Assembly: GCF_011075055.1 (NCBI RefSeq)
Contig: NW_025401108.1
Location: 62,001 to 126,000, forward strand
Direction of reading: 5' to 3'
Length of the DNA stretch: 64,000 nt
Origin: Mangifera indica
Taxonomy: Eukaryota; Streptophyta; Magnoliopsida; Sapindales; Anacardiaceae
The stretch's first letter is position 1. Every line of letters starts with the position of its first letter. Below are positions 36,128 through 46,889 of the stretch, in pieces. The position numbers and the translations under genes were made by a program. Below the pieces are notes generated by a model that saw nothing but the letters and a program-made list of their open reading frames with translations, did no database searches and was not told the DNA's origin.

Positions 36128-36705
36128 TCATTACAGTTCTCACCATATTGCTATAAAGAGGACTCAAATGTTCACGTTTATCACAAGTCATAGTGGAAAA
36201 TGTAACTTTACTAAGTAATGACCAACATTCCACATCTAATATATGATCTTCACTAGTTGATCTAGGAAACTCAATTTGTCTAAATAATAACAATGAAGAT
36301 TGCTATTAATTTTCTTGTAGGATCATCTTGGTGGTTCCCATAATTTTTGCACTCTTAATTGTAGATTTGGTCATTAAAAAGCTACTCCCTTGAGTACCAT
36401 ACAAAGAATGTTTAAATAGTTCCCAAGTTTTAGAAATCTCTATTAAAAAGAAACTTATTTAACTCCAACCATTGACGAATCTCTCCTAACAAAGTCTTTA
36501 AATTATCTTGATCTAGTGAAAAATCTTCTTTTAGAGATATAAGAAATTCTTTCACAACCATAATCTCATCAAAAGTTACAAAGACAAACACCGATATTAT
36601 ATCCTTGAAATGAGTTTTCACATTATCATCATTAACAACTAAATGAGCCAAATTGTTTTTTCAATTCCTATCATCCCTACTAAGGAAACTATAGGAATGG
36701 TTTGG
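36128..36705 (-). pseudogene. NLR fragment (partial NB-ARC), second copy
   Basis: This matches 32626-33215 of the neighbouring NLR, same strand. Readable pieces include MAHLVVNDDNVKTHFKDII, SLDQDNLKTLLGEIRQ and FSTMTCDKREHLS. The frame is broken just after NKFLFNRDF, where an extra base precedes the KTWELF-equivalent. The kinase-2 LLVLDDVW block is missing here as in the larger copy. The coiled-coil domain and the P-loop start are deleted, so the duplicated promoter region (36715 onward) adjoins the middle of NB-ARC directly. No LRR remains. A dead fragment. Confidence 0.87.
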
Positions 36706-36714
36706 TGCATTGTT

Positions 36715-37800
36715 AGTAAAGGAAGGCAGTTTTCTCCAAGCAATTCCCAAATTCTTTTCTTCTTGCATATTCAATTGCTTTGATGATACTTTAGCTTGTC
36801 TCCTCTAAGCAATTCCAAAATTCTTTTCTTCCTAATTGCATAAATGATGCCATCAAACACATTGTAACATAAAGTCTAATGGATTTCCATAGCATATTGT
36901 AAGGCCCATTGTTTTTTTTTTTTTTTTTAATGAGAAATTTTTATTTGAGTCGGACTATTTTTTTTTGGTTGAACCGAAGACACAAATAAGTGAAACTCCT
37001 AGTCTAATGACTGGCTCTACAATTATTATATCAAGTAAGTCATTGATCTTGATATGTCATCAATAGATTTCAAACCCACAATCTCATACTAGGACATCCC
37101 TTTTTACTATTCAAACTTCCTTTGAAAGTGAGGCTCATGTTGTTCATTGGTCTTCATAAGAACTTACAAGAAATATAAAAAACCTAAGGAGGCATTTTGA
37201 GGGTATTCAAAGAATAATTTGATAATCTATCTTTTATTATTTTGTTTGGTTTGTCAAATAATAAAATATTTTAATAATTTTTTATTATCAATGGTGGTGT
37301 TGTATGTAATATAAAAGATAATCTGATTACCATATTCACTTTAAGTATTAAAAAATTACCAATGTAATCTTGATTTTATTAAAACTCTATTCTGACTTAT
37401 TAATTGTTTAGAAAAAAATACTTTCATTTTTAATTAATGTAACAAACTAAATGAAGAATATTTAAAATTATTATACTCAATATATTTAAGTAAAATAATC
37501 TCTTAGTATTTGTTTATTGTATCCAACCTAATATAACAATTATTTATACTTACCAATTTTTTATCAAATATAATAATAATTTATGCCAAATAATTTTTTA
37601 AATAATCTATTTTTATGATAATATTTTATTTTTATTGATAAAAAAATATTGAACCGAACACACCTTAAGAGTAAACTTAACTTAGGTGATGAACAACCTT
37701 ATCAACATTTAAGAATGAGAATGATACACTCTTATTACCATTTAAGAAAGGAATAACATTTTAGAGTCCATCAAATTGATGTTACCTTATCAACATTTTG
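36715..37800. repeat. Duplicated NLR upstream region, copy B
   Basis: This matches 33885-34990, including the AAAGGAAGGCAGTT start, the CAAGCAATTCC phrases, a MITE and the GAACAAC(C/T)TT(A/G)TCAACATTTAA block after it. A poly-T run at about 36911-36929 is unique to this copy. Confidence 0.82.
37188..37665. mobile_element. Tourist-like MITE, paralogue of 34361-34806
   Basis: The ends GGAGGCATTTTGA and GAACCGAACACACC are flanked by TAA at 37185-37187 and 37666-37668. It is AT-rich and non-coding. It came with the NLR upstream duplication rather than by fresh insertion. Confidence 0.7.
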
Positions 37801-39021
37801 AATTAAGAATAAAATAATATTTAATTACATGATAACACATTATCTATTTACCAATTTTTGTATTTAAATCTATGTATGTAAAACATTGCTTTTTAACCTA
37901 TTACATTTGATAAAGCAAAATCTAATAATAAAGTTATTGAACTAATAATGAAACATTTAATTTTACCGCTTGATGACATATTATGTTATGTTATATATGT
38001 ATGTCATATGATGAGTTTAATAACACAAAAGGGAATGCATTTAGCTAAAAATCAAATAAAAGCAATTAAATGTATCATCACTTATATTGATTGCATCATC
38101 TTTATCACATCTACAAGCATATCATCATATGTGTAAACAAATGAGATTAAGACGAAAAAAATTAAAACTGAAGTTGAAACTAGATGTCACCTAGCAAGAA
38201 TATTTGCTCGTAACATGGTACAACAACCAGAGGTTTACATAATGTTGGACCTCCAATTTGTAGACTAAAAGTGCATTACATTAGGCATAGAGAATTAGAA
38301 GAATCAATTAGATGGGACCAAAAATCACTTTCCCATGCACAACCTAATCGACATTTTAGAATTATTCGGTCTCAAAGCCTAATCATGCATTACAAGCCAG
38401 CACAATAATTGTAAATTTTCAACTGTCCACAGCTCGTCATAGCTTGATTTAAGGCTTTAAGTTGTTTCGATATTTCCTTTTCTTTATATATAAAATAAGA
38501 CCTATGATAATTTCAATTGTTTTTTCTCTCATTCCCCTAGGTTATTCACCTTTCTCTATTGTGCTTCTTAAAGAAATCAATAAAGTAGAAAATACATAGA
38601 ATTCAATAGGCCTTGCCAGCAGATCATTCAAGGGAAAAAAGTGCAGGTGATTAGTAGGAGTGAAAAAAAAAAAAAAACAACCAATTAAACGAAATCGTCT
38701 ATAATGTTGTCTTATGAATTCCTTTCGTGTCAGGAAGAACGGGGGTTTTGCAGCCATAAACAAATTTTTACCAAAACTCTTCTCTTTAGTTCTCTTATAT
38801 CTAACTCTATTTAACAGTCTTTTCTGAATGGCAAAGATTGAAATCAATGAACATCTTACATTTCAAACATATTAAACTTAAGATTCCAGTGTAAGCTTTA
38901 TTTTTTTATTTCACGTAGCAGAAGAGCAACTTTTAAGAATCACAACAAACATATCCCACCCACAGAGTATCTCATGCATGAAATTTATTGGTAAATTACA
39001 ATGAAAACATTGATTGGAATT
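37801..39021. other. Gene-free intergenic stretch
   Basis: At about 37945-38275 there are weak, stop-broken stretches (e.g. QIKAIKCIITYI) for which I can name no family. 38860-39021 is probably 3' flank of the DUF4220 gene. No repeats with clear ends. Confidence 0.4.
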
Positions 39022-41052
39022 TTACACAAGGTAGAATTCCTCTTTTGCATTGTATTGTTCACTTAAGCCAAGATGTGCCATAAGAACGCTAACAAGAGTG
39101 AGCAACTGTCCGCCTTTCCAAAGCTGTTGACCGTGCTCTCTCCAACCACAATGACTTGCAGCATATGTTAACATTTCCACCCACACTTCACTTATCATCT
39201 TCCATTTTCTCTCAGAATCTGTTTCCTGTTGCAGTTCTCTCGCCAGCTCACATCCATCAGATAGTATAGACTGAGTTATTGTCCTTTTGCTGATTTTCTC
39301 GAGCAACTTCCTCGCAACCTCCTTTTCCTTCATGGCTACACTTTTTTCCCTTTTCAAAAATTGAATGAGCTGAGCACGAGTATCTTTATACCTTATCTCA
39401 CCAATCCCTTGAGGTAGCATTGATGGACACAGGACTAGAAGATACAGCATGTAATCTGACAATTGCTTACTAATTTTGCGCTGTTTGCAAAGATTACATG
39501 CATCTGGTAGGTGTTTATCAGAATCATCGTGGTAACAGATATCAGTAGCAATATGCCACAAAAGAAGGCTTTCGTCAAATTCTAAATCAATTGTGCTCCA
39601 ACCCAAATCATTGAATTTTTCATATTTTTCGAGCACATGATCGCCTCTGTGACCCAGCTCTTCTTTGCACAATTTCACTGTGTAATTATCTTTGATCTTG
39701 TCTGCTTTTTCTTCGAGCTGCTGGAAGATCATCTGCATAAGGCCATCCAAATCTTTCCGAGACAAGAATCTGTGCGGATTGTACTCCTCATACAATTTGC
39801 CCAGGTGAGGCAACTTCCGAACAAAACTGAAGTTGCCTTGAATGTCTCCTATGCAAAATGTTATCAAGTTGTGCTGTGCTACGGATTCAGACCACCTCTT
39901 GTTGTTCCGATGAAAGAAAAAAGAACTAATAATCTTTGGCACACGGTGCTTTTGCAACCAGAGTTTTGTCCAGTCAGACAAAAGAAATATGGTGAAAGCA
40001 TAAAGCTCCAGAAAAACTGCCCCAGCTAGAAGTAAAAAAGTAATGGAGATGTCGGTTTGATGATAGACATGGAAATCAATGACCATTGAAAAGGCAATTA
40101 ATGCTGACACAGAGGAAAAGAAGCTGATGGCACGAAGCAAAAATCCCCGCTTCGTTTGAATGAGTTTTGCCTTTGTGTAAAGCACATCATACATAAATCC
40201 AAGCTCAATTTCTACAAGTTCGAAGGCCTTTTTATATGGCTTATGTTTCTTAATGATGTCATAGCAATGTTTCTTAATGATGTCATAGCAACGAATTCTG
40301 TCATTAAAGCCTAGTATCAGATTCGCAAAGAGATACTCCAATCTCTTGAACAAAAAATGCGCTGCATCTATAGAATTATTAAACTCGTCATCGTCTAGAC
40401 TTTGTCCCTCCGAAATTTCTTTGGTTTCCTCCATCAGTACAATCTCGGAAAAATCTTCTTCTTTCTTTCCCATTACCATTCTCATTGCATTTTCTGCCAT
40501 AGAATTTGTGGAGAGCAATTTCTCTTTAAACTTCCTGTTGCTAGCACACCAAAGTTCGTAAGTCCGTTCTCCATACTTGATGATTCCAGCAACAAATACA
40601 GGAATGAATAAAAATGTAAGGGCTGTATTGTTGAAAGATCGAAAGAAGACGTAAAGCGCCACTCCAATTTCAACAATAAGCCCAAGAAAGTGCCTTGACC
40701 ACAACTCATTGTCTTCTAAAGAGTAAGCTGTGATAGTATCAGGACCACCAAGGTGCAAGAGAAGGAAGGGTGCCCAGAATACCTGGAGACGACTGTATGA
40801 TTTTGAAGAAGCATTTTCATGATTTGCTTGGATTTTAGCCAAGTTGCCCAAAGCAACTGTTGCCACCCAATCTGCTCCCATGTATGTCGACCAAACAATC
40901 ATCTTTATCGAAATTCCTGTTTTGTATTTTCGCTGAGCACCAAATATGATAAGGATAATTTGTAAAAAAAGGCTGAGTAGAATCACCACTCGAATTTCCC
41001 AGTCATTCCAAAGTTTGTTAACTTGTTCAGAGAATAGATCTATCAACTTCAT
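39022..41052 (-). CDS. DUF4220/DUF594 membrane protein
   Basis: One uninterrupted coding exon of 676 aa, the usual length for this plant family. The start chosen is ATG 41052 (MKLIDLF). It lies five bases after a splice acceptor (TTTCAG, 41063-41058), so the in-frame ATG at 41076 falls in the intron. The matching donor is CAG|GTAAGT at 41591, giving a 5'-UTR exon ending at 41592. Hydrophobic segments occur near residues 23-40, 110-160 and 305-365. The N-terminal two thirds is DUF4220. The C-terminal DUF594 is clear in WVEMLTYAASHCGWREHG and QLLTLVSVLMAHLGL. No biochemical function is established that I can cite. A perfect 24-bp tandem repeat at 40244-40291 duplicates CYDIIKKH in frame. No disabling mutation was seen. 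Confidence 0.9.
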   Translation of the reverse strand: MKLIDLFSEQVNKLWNDWEIRVVILLSLFLQIILIIFGAQRKYKTGISIKMIVWSTYMGADWVATVALGNLAKIQANHENASSKSYSRLQVFWAPFLLLHLGGPDTITAYSLEDNELWSRHFLGLIVEIGVALYVFFRSFNNTALTFLFIPVFVAGIIKYGERTYELWCASNRKFKEKLLSTNSMAENAMRMVMGKKEEDFSEIVLMEETKEISEGQSLDDDEFNNSIDAAHFLFKRLEYLFANLILGFNDRIRCYDIIKKHCYDIIKKHKPYKKAFELVEIELGFMYDVLYTKAKLIQTKRGFLLRAISFFSSVSALIAFSMVIDFHVYHQTDISITFLLLAGAVFLELYAFTIFLLSDWTKLWLQKHRVPKIISSFFFHRNNKRWSESVAQHNLITFCIGDIQGNFSFVRKLPHLGKLYEEYNPHRFLSRKDLDGLMQMIFQQLEEKADKIKDNYTVKLCKEELGHRGDHVLEKYEKFNDLGWSTIDLEFDESLLLWHIATDICYHDDSDKHLPDACNLCKQRKISKQLSDYMLYLLVLCPSMLPQGIGEIRYKDTRAQLIQFLKREKSVAMKEKEVARKLLEKISKRTITQSILSDGCELARELQQETDSERKWKMISEVWVEMLTYAASHCGWREHGQQLWKGGQLLTLVSVLMAHLGLSEQYNAKEEFYLV
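40244..40291. repeat. Perfect in-frame 24-bp tandem duplication
   Basis: Two identical 24-bp units (40244-40267 and 40268-40291) inside the DUF4220 gene add eight residues, CYDIIKKH, at about residues 254-269. No mismatch between units suggests a recent slippage event. Confidence 0.95.
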
Positions 41053-41057
41053 ATTTC

Positions 41058-41591
41058 CTGAAATGATCAAATGCAAGCAACTAGAAATTTTACTAAAATA
41101 AACATCTGATGTTTCTGATCAAATATAGATTTTATAAAACTGTTAGGATATGACTGACTGAATGTTACAAGCTTATTGATTAAGGCGATTAAAAAAAAAA
41201 AACTGTAACCTACTAGTTTTAAAATTTCGATTTAGGCTAGATACACTAAACTTTTGTATAGAATTTTCTTCTAAAATTATTAGTTCTGCAAAAGAAAATC
41301 AAAATTTCTTTTTATATATGTGCAGAAGAATTATAAATTTAGATGGTTTATCTATTGAATCGTTTGAATTGAGCCTGCATTTCATATAAAACGATCAGCT
41401 TTGTGAATCAGAAATCTTCTATGTATATAATATCATACAAGGCATATTTAAGATCAATTATTCAGATATGTATTTCGTACATAGCAAACCTATATAATCA
41501 CCCTTCAGTTTTATAATACAAAATGCAACAAGATTTCAATTACATGTAAGTAATGTACAGGTTTCTGTATAGAAATACTCGGATCACTTAC
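41058..41591 (-). other. 5'-UTR intron of the DUF4220 gene
   Basis: The donor GTAAGT at 41591-41586 and acceptor TTTCAG at 41063-41058 are on the minus strand. The leader exon runs from an undetermined start (about 41650) to 41592. Predicted from splice consensus only. Confidence 0.6.
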
Positions 41592-42059
41592 CTGGAAGTT
41601 GAAGAGGCTGCACACAGATGACTTGTGAAGCTATGGAGGTACCACAAGTGAGACAGCTTATGAGGATGCTACACGTGAATCATTCTAATTTAAGAATAAC
41701 TTGTGCAATGGGGATGGAATAAAAAGATGAAGTATGGACTTATAATTGATAGGCATGTTTAACTTTTTCACTCATTTTAAATTTTCTTTATCGAATGTTC
41801 TTTTTCCTATTTAGTTTTCAAGGATTAATTCTTTTCCTAGAATAAGCTATCCCACATGGTTCTTGTAAGTTCACCTTCATATTTTGTCGATTACTTGATA
41901 GAAGAAGAGTTCTCTAAGCTTGGAGAACCTGCTTTGCTGGTGCAGGATGTGCATAATAAATAATTTTTTGACTGTAAAGGTGGACATTGGTGTTTGAAAA
42001 GTGAAATAAATTGTTCTTGGATCACTGATTAAGCAATGAATCGATGATAATAAACTAAA

Positions 42060-42293
42060 GGCCAACAGATTATGTCCCACCCAAGGTTTAATTTTGTGAC
42101 AAAGTCATACCCTTAATTTTGGAAAATCTTAGTACTTATTCGTCATCTAATTATGTGAGTATTTGTTTAAAACTAAATTAACAATTTCCCTTTTTTAAGT
42201 GTAAATACACAACATGTAAAACAACATAATTAAAAATAATTAAAGAAATAAAAAACAAAAATTTTAAAAAGTAAAACAATATACAAAAAGAAT
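42060..42293. mobile_element. Left end of a hairpin Mutator-type MITE
   Basis: The sequence begins GGCCAACAGATTATGTCCCA and continues CCCAAGGTTTAAT like the other family members. It is interrupted at 42294 by a hAT-like MITE. I could not find the matching right end downstream, so the element is truncated or its far end is eroded. Confidence 0.6.
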
Positions 42294-42937
42294 AGATGTG
42301 GCAAACAGATAGGTCAGACTAGATGCGGGTCAGGTTAATACAAGTGCAGGTTAAACTGGTGCAGATCAAAAATAAGTTGAGTTATATGGATAATGATTTT
42401 TTTGAAACCGGCACCCAACCCTAAGGGTATGGATCGACTCATGGGTTATCTGCTAATATTAATTTTTCACTATTTTTTTGTTTTATTATTTTAATGTATT
42501 TTTTCATAATTTTTAATATTTTTTCTTCAAATACATAAGTATTTTATGAAAGAACGAAAATTTCTGTCAAATTATAAAAATATTTTCTATAGATTTAAAG
42601 AATTTTAACATTGAACACAAAATAAATATTTGTAATAAAGTGTCTAATGCGCATATTTTTTTAATTTGTTTTCAACACTACATATTCTTTACTATTTGGG
42701 TGAATTGGAGTTTATTTCATGTCAAAAAAAAAGGAAAATATGTGAAATTTTTGTTGAGTGTATTGTAAATTTGATATTGAAGAGGAAAAAGAAGATGACT
42801 AGGAGGATGACCTACAGGTAACCGTGGGCATACTTAGTCCACTCGCAAAAATTCATTATTTGTGGGTACGGGTTTAAAAATTTAAAACTTATATTTAGGC
42901 AAGTTATGTGGGTGACCCTCCCGTTTTGCCACCTCTA
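42294..42937. mobile_element. hAT-like non-autonomous element
   Basis: The left end AGATGTGGCAAACAG and the inverted right end TAGAGGTGGCAAAACGGG are similar. They are flanked by 8-bp AAAAGAAT (42286-42293) and AAACGAAT (42938-42945), 7/8 identical, as expected for hAT. Subterminal CGGGT-type phrases occur at both ends. The interior is AT-rich and non-coding. Confidence 0.65.
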
Positions 42938-42945
42938 AAACGAAT

Positions 42946-43375
42946 AAAGAGAGGAAGATGTAAAGACTTTCTTCACCACCATCGACTCCCAAATCCTCAT
43001 TTTCCAAGCACTCCACCTCCAATCCTGCCACCTTCTCTTACCACCCGTGCTTCCATTCAACTCCCATCCTTACCATGTAGAGGAAGGAGGAAGAAGAGGG
43101 TTTGCATCATTCGAGTTGGCAAAAAGGGTCTCGATGACCTGCGTTGTCTTGAATGGCAAGGGATTCATTGGAAGATCATTGAGGTGTCTCACTTGTTGAG
43201 ACTTGACAACTCAATTGTCCTAGTTGTCGATTCCACTCACTCTCTCTAGCTTAACTTTTTTGAATTTGACTTACTCCTCACCGATGTTATCTCCTCTGGT
43301 CGCTCCAAGTGTTGGTTCGTTGATGTTTGTGATGTGTCTTAGATCAAACGAGGTTTGTTAAAAATAGTAATGTAA
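42946..43375 (+). pseudogene. Gene fragment of unrecognised family
   Basis: Forward frames contain protein-like sequence that is richer in GC than its surroundings. A Pro/Ser/Thr-rich start (43000-43070) is followed by KKRVCIIRVGKKGLDDL (about 43090-43140), EWQGIHWKIIEVSHLLRL and IVLVVDSTHSL. After a TAG stop at 43248 the same frame goes on with LNFFEFDLLLTDVISS and KCWFVDVCDVS. I do not recognise the family. No acceptable start or splice site ties it to neighbours. It lies downstream of an isolated MULE end and may be a captured gene piece. Confidence 0.45.
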
Positions 43376-43379
43376 CTAG

Positions 43380-43640
43380 ATGATTTATGTACATAAGTTA
43401 TGTTTGTATATTTTGGTTTTTGTTTAGTTGCAATTATCATATTATAATTGTGATAATTGTTTTGTTACGATATATTAAAAATATTGTGATAAAAATAAAA
43501 ATTATTACAATTAAAAAACCGACTTATTTTGATAATAGCGGTGATGAAATATTTTCTCACAATATATGTATTATAACAAAATTTTGATTTATTTTGACAA
43601 AAATTGTTATTACAAAAAGCAAAATTTTTTGTAGTTAATT
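43380..43640. other. AT-rich imperfect inverted repeat, possible MITE
   Basis: ATTGTGATAA/TTATCACAAT-type phrases recur in both orientations. The segment ends TTTTTTGTAGTT, which resembles a CACTA-class terminus (complement AACTACAAAAAA). No opposite terminus was found, so class and borders are uncertain. Confidence 0.3.
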
Positions 43641-43867
43641 CCTCCTCGCTCAATTAAAAATGGATGCAGGGGATCCCCATAACCAGAGCATGCAATTAGA
43701 CACATGGCTTGACCATTGCCCCCACTTTTTGTATGGCCCATGCCGAGGACCTTGGGAGTAAAGCCTACAGGTAGTACAATCCATTAAAAATAATTAAAAA
43801 TTAAAGAAAATTATTAAAATTATAGGCTTCTTCTTAAACTGCCACCCTTCTTAGATTTATATGATGA

Positions 43868-43916
43868 GACCTGAGTGGATCATTGAAGGGTGATAAACAG
43901 AGTACCACGGTCGTCT
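43868..43916 (-). pseudogene. Small relic of an SEO exon
   Basis: GATCATTGAAGGGTGATA and the following bases match 45132-45168 of the SEO gene's exon 5 (GATCATTGAATGGTGATA...), about 85% over some 35 bp. The orientation is the same and the relic lies downstream of the gene. A TCTAG-type pentamer repeat follows at 43913-43930. Too short to be certain. Confidence 0.4.
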
Positions 43917-44246
43917 AGTCTAGTCTAGTCCATATGAGCAACGGTTGAAAGCATTTAGACATGAGTGCTTATAGTTATTTCAACCAACGCCTTGTTATTT
44001 AACTGGGTTTCATTTAGCCGAGCATGATATTGTTCTTAAACCTTTCACTCAAGCAACAGAATGTATTAAATTATTCAAGACAAAATCATGGGGAAATATA
44101 CTCTGTTTATTCATCTGATGAATCCCATACAAAATGAAAGCAAGTGTGTTATATCACGCATTTAATAATAAATTTACATCATTACAACATCAGCAACAAA
44201 ATCTATCAAGTAGCACTGTTATCTCTGATAACATCATTGTGATCCG

Positions 44247-46713
44247 TCATATTGGTTTTTGGAGCTTCTCAAGATGTTGTCTGAGTGCATCTATAAAACC
44301 CATTTTCTCTGTATCTTTTTTCCATATATCAAACTTGGAAAAGCACATCAAAATGGTTTTGCCCTTGGCCATAACCGGGGCTGATTCTCTCCTGCCAAAC
44401 AGAGCCCATCCTTCATTACTTCTATCAAACCTAAGCACAGTATTGACTTCCTTCATCAAACGATCATTTTCCACTATAATGCCCCGCTGTTGCTTCCTAG
44501 AGTTCAACATGGCCTCTATCCGTGACCAGAAGATCCAAATCTGAGTGAGGTCTGGAAATGTGTGACTAAGGTTCTCCGCACTAATAATGTCGATGTTTCT
44601 TCCAATTTGCTCTGTAATGCTGCTCTGACCCACGTAAAGGATCTCCAATGGAATTACCGAAGCGACTGCCCGTGCAGCGGCTGTGAATCTCCTGATCCAC
44701 TCTATATTGTTTCCGCCGTATAAGCCTATGTTTTTTCCTTCAGATAACTGAAATTGAAGAAAATAATGTAATTATGCTCTATCATGCACAAACAAATTGC
44801 AGGAAGCATATGCAATTGTTCTTTATTGCCGATGTTTGCCCAAAAAAAAACGCGACAAGTAATTTACTAAAACTAGTTAGCTCTAATGAGTATGCCTACC
44901 CAATCAGAAACGACTGGAATACCGTATCCTAAAATCTCAATTCCCCAAGTCTCTTTTTCCCAAAGGGATGCCTCTCGGGCCCCAGTGAAAGGGAATGCTC
45001 TGTCTGCCCAAATCAAGATCATGTGGAAAGCATTAAGGTTAACAACTTTCCCTTGATGGTCAAGAACCACAATAATGGGCTTCCCCTTGAAGTGCCACAT
45101 TTCTTTGATATACTTTATGAACGCTGGCTCGATCATTGAATGGTGATACACCGAGTACCATGGCATGCTCAACTGGTACTTCTCAAATTTCTCCTTCTTC
45201 CTTTGGGTCCATGGGGTTGACCTATCAACAATAGGGATCCAAACCATTTCAAACTGACTCCCTGTCATTGTTTCATTTTCATGACACTCATCATATATAA
45301 ACTCTAAGACGGATACCACATCCATGGATAACTCCATATCTGAAATGAGGAGCAGCACATTCTTTCCCATCAACTCATTGAACCCAGCCTGTTTTTGTCA
45401 TACATAAGGAAATTATTTTTAAGCTATTGTTATGATTCAGTGCTATTACGGTATTTTTATATCTTGATGTTCGTAATAAAGAGAGAAATTTTAGCAAACC
45501 CTTCTTTCGGTATAACCCTCCAGGAGAGGCAGCTCATCTTCCTTGGTATTAATCAATGCCCTCAGAATTTCCACGTTATCAGTGTGGTCTGTTTCCATAA
45601 GCCTCTGAAGACTTTCATACGGAATGGGATATCTCTGCTCATCTTCTTCACAAGAATGAGATTATTATTAATCCATTTAAGCACATAATTAATCAGATAA
45701 ATTACATGGAGTTCTTTTAAATGCTTTTTGGTGGGAAAGACTCACCTATGAGTTGGATTGGCTCCTTAAGATGGTTGAGTTTGCTACTGACTTTCTGGGA
45801 TAAGCTTGATAGTTTCATTGCCTCTGCTGTTGATGATATTTTACTGCCACAGCAAAAAATTATTAACGAATAATGACAATACGAAGTGTGAAGGATTTAG
45901 AAATGATTGTCATACTCATAACCCATGCCAGTGAGGCCCAAAATTTGTGATGCGCAAGCCAAAATGCTTCGGATGGTCCAGTAAACTGAGATGGGAATCT
46001 GGGAAAAGGCAGAACTCAATCTTTCTAGATCGAAATTGAGGATGTTCTTAGATGCAAACTCTGTCAAATAAAAAATGGTTTTGGTCACATCTAGAGTGGA
46101 CTTGATGAGGCTGCTAACTGCATCAAACTTTGGTTTAAATCTGTCAACTGGCCCCTGTGTTTCTGGGAATGACTTTATCAGCGGAACCGATTTGACAAGG
46201 GGGTTGGTAGGATAAGGCTGTGCCACCACCAAAAAGTCACCGTAATTAAAAGCAAATGCAAGCAAGACTAGTACGGCTTTGGCTTCCCACTCGTAGCATC
46301 TTAGCATGTTCAATATTTCCAAAGTTGTAGCATGTTCATCTTTCTCAGCAGAAAACTTGCGGGAAATTTCATAGATAGCAGAAGACCAACGATTGAACAT
46401 GCCAGGATAGCTGAATTGGGAATCCTTGTTATCCAACACATCTAGATTCAATTGTGTTTCCTGCATACAATATATAGTTACAAATGAATTATTAGTCACA
46501 ACCCAGATGTGAAATAATTAATAGCCAATGAATGGACAAAAAGATGAACACCTGTCCAAAGCCAGGGGTTGTAGGCGTGGAAGGTTGCAAGATGTTATGA
46601 ATGATGCGAAGAAGAGGATTCACAGCCAATGAAATGCCATCGGGTGCATGAGTAGCTTCAACTTCCCTCATTACTTCATTTTCATCTAGCTCTTCGTCAA
46701 TCCTCTGTGCCAT
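44247..46713 (-). CDS. Sieve element occlusion (SEO) family protein
   Basis: Six exons join in phase: 46713-46552, 46460-45916, 45843-45746, 45645-45500, 45388-44900 and 44747-44247, giving 646 aa. Family landmarks appear in order: the N-terminal SEO domain (DGISLAVNPLLRIIHNIL, then WEAKAVLVLLAFAFNYGDF), the central thioredoxin-like region (KNVLLLISDMELS, KKEKFEKYQLSMPWYSVYH) and the C-terminal domain (MLNSRKQQRGI, IWKKDTEKMGF). SEO proteins form the P-protein filaments of phloem sieve elements and plug the sieve plate after wounding. The stop follows LEKLQKPI directly, so the Cys-rich tail seen at the end of many SEO proteins is missing. Either a naturally short member or a recent C-terminal truncation. 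All introns are GT-AG. The 5' flank is duplicated at 47606-49640. Confidence 0.92.
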
Positions 46714-46780
46714 TGAATTGCTAAGAAGTATTAGGTGATGGACACTGAGGAAGACAAGAAAGGCTTTGTATTCAGCTTAA

Positions 46781-46787
46781 TTTTATA
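46781..46787 (-). promoter_or_regulatory. TATA box of the SEO gene
   Basis: TATAAAA on the minus strand, about 70 bp upstream of the ATG at 46713. In the duplicated flank the equivalent point is where a MITE has inserted. Confidence 0.45.
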
Positions 46788-46889
46788 AGAAATCAAATCT
46801 ATACTTTTCTAAGTTTATCAGCATCAATTCATTGTTGATTCAGCAATCTAAGCACAATTTCTTTCACTGTTTAAACACCAACATCCACC

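Noticed and set aside
41053..41076. Start of the DUF4220 protein at ATG 41076
   Set aside because: A strong acceptor TTTCAG at 41063-41058 places this ATG inside a 5'-UTR intron; MKLIDLF at 41052 matches the family start.
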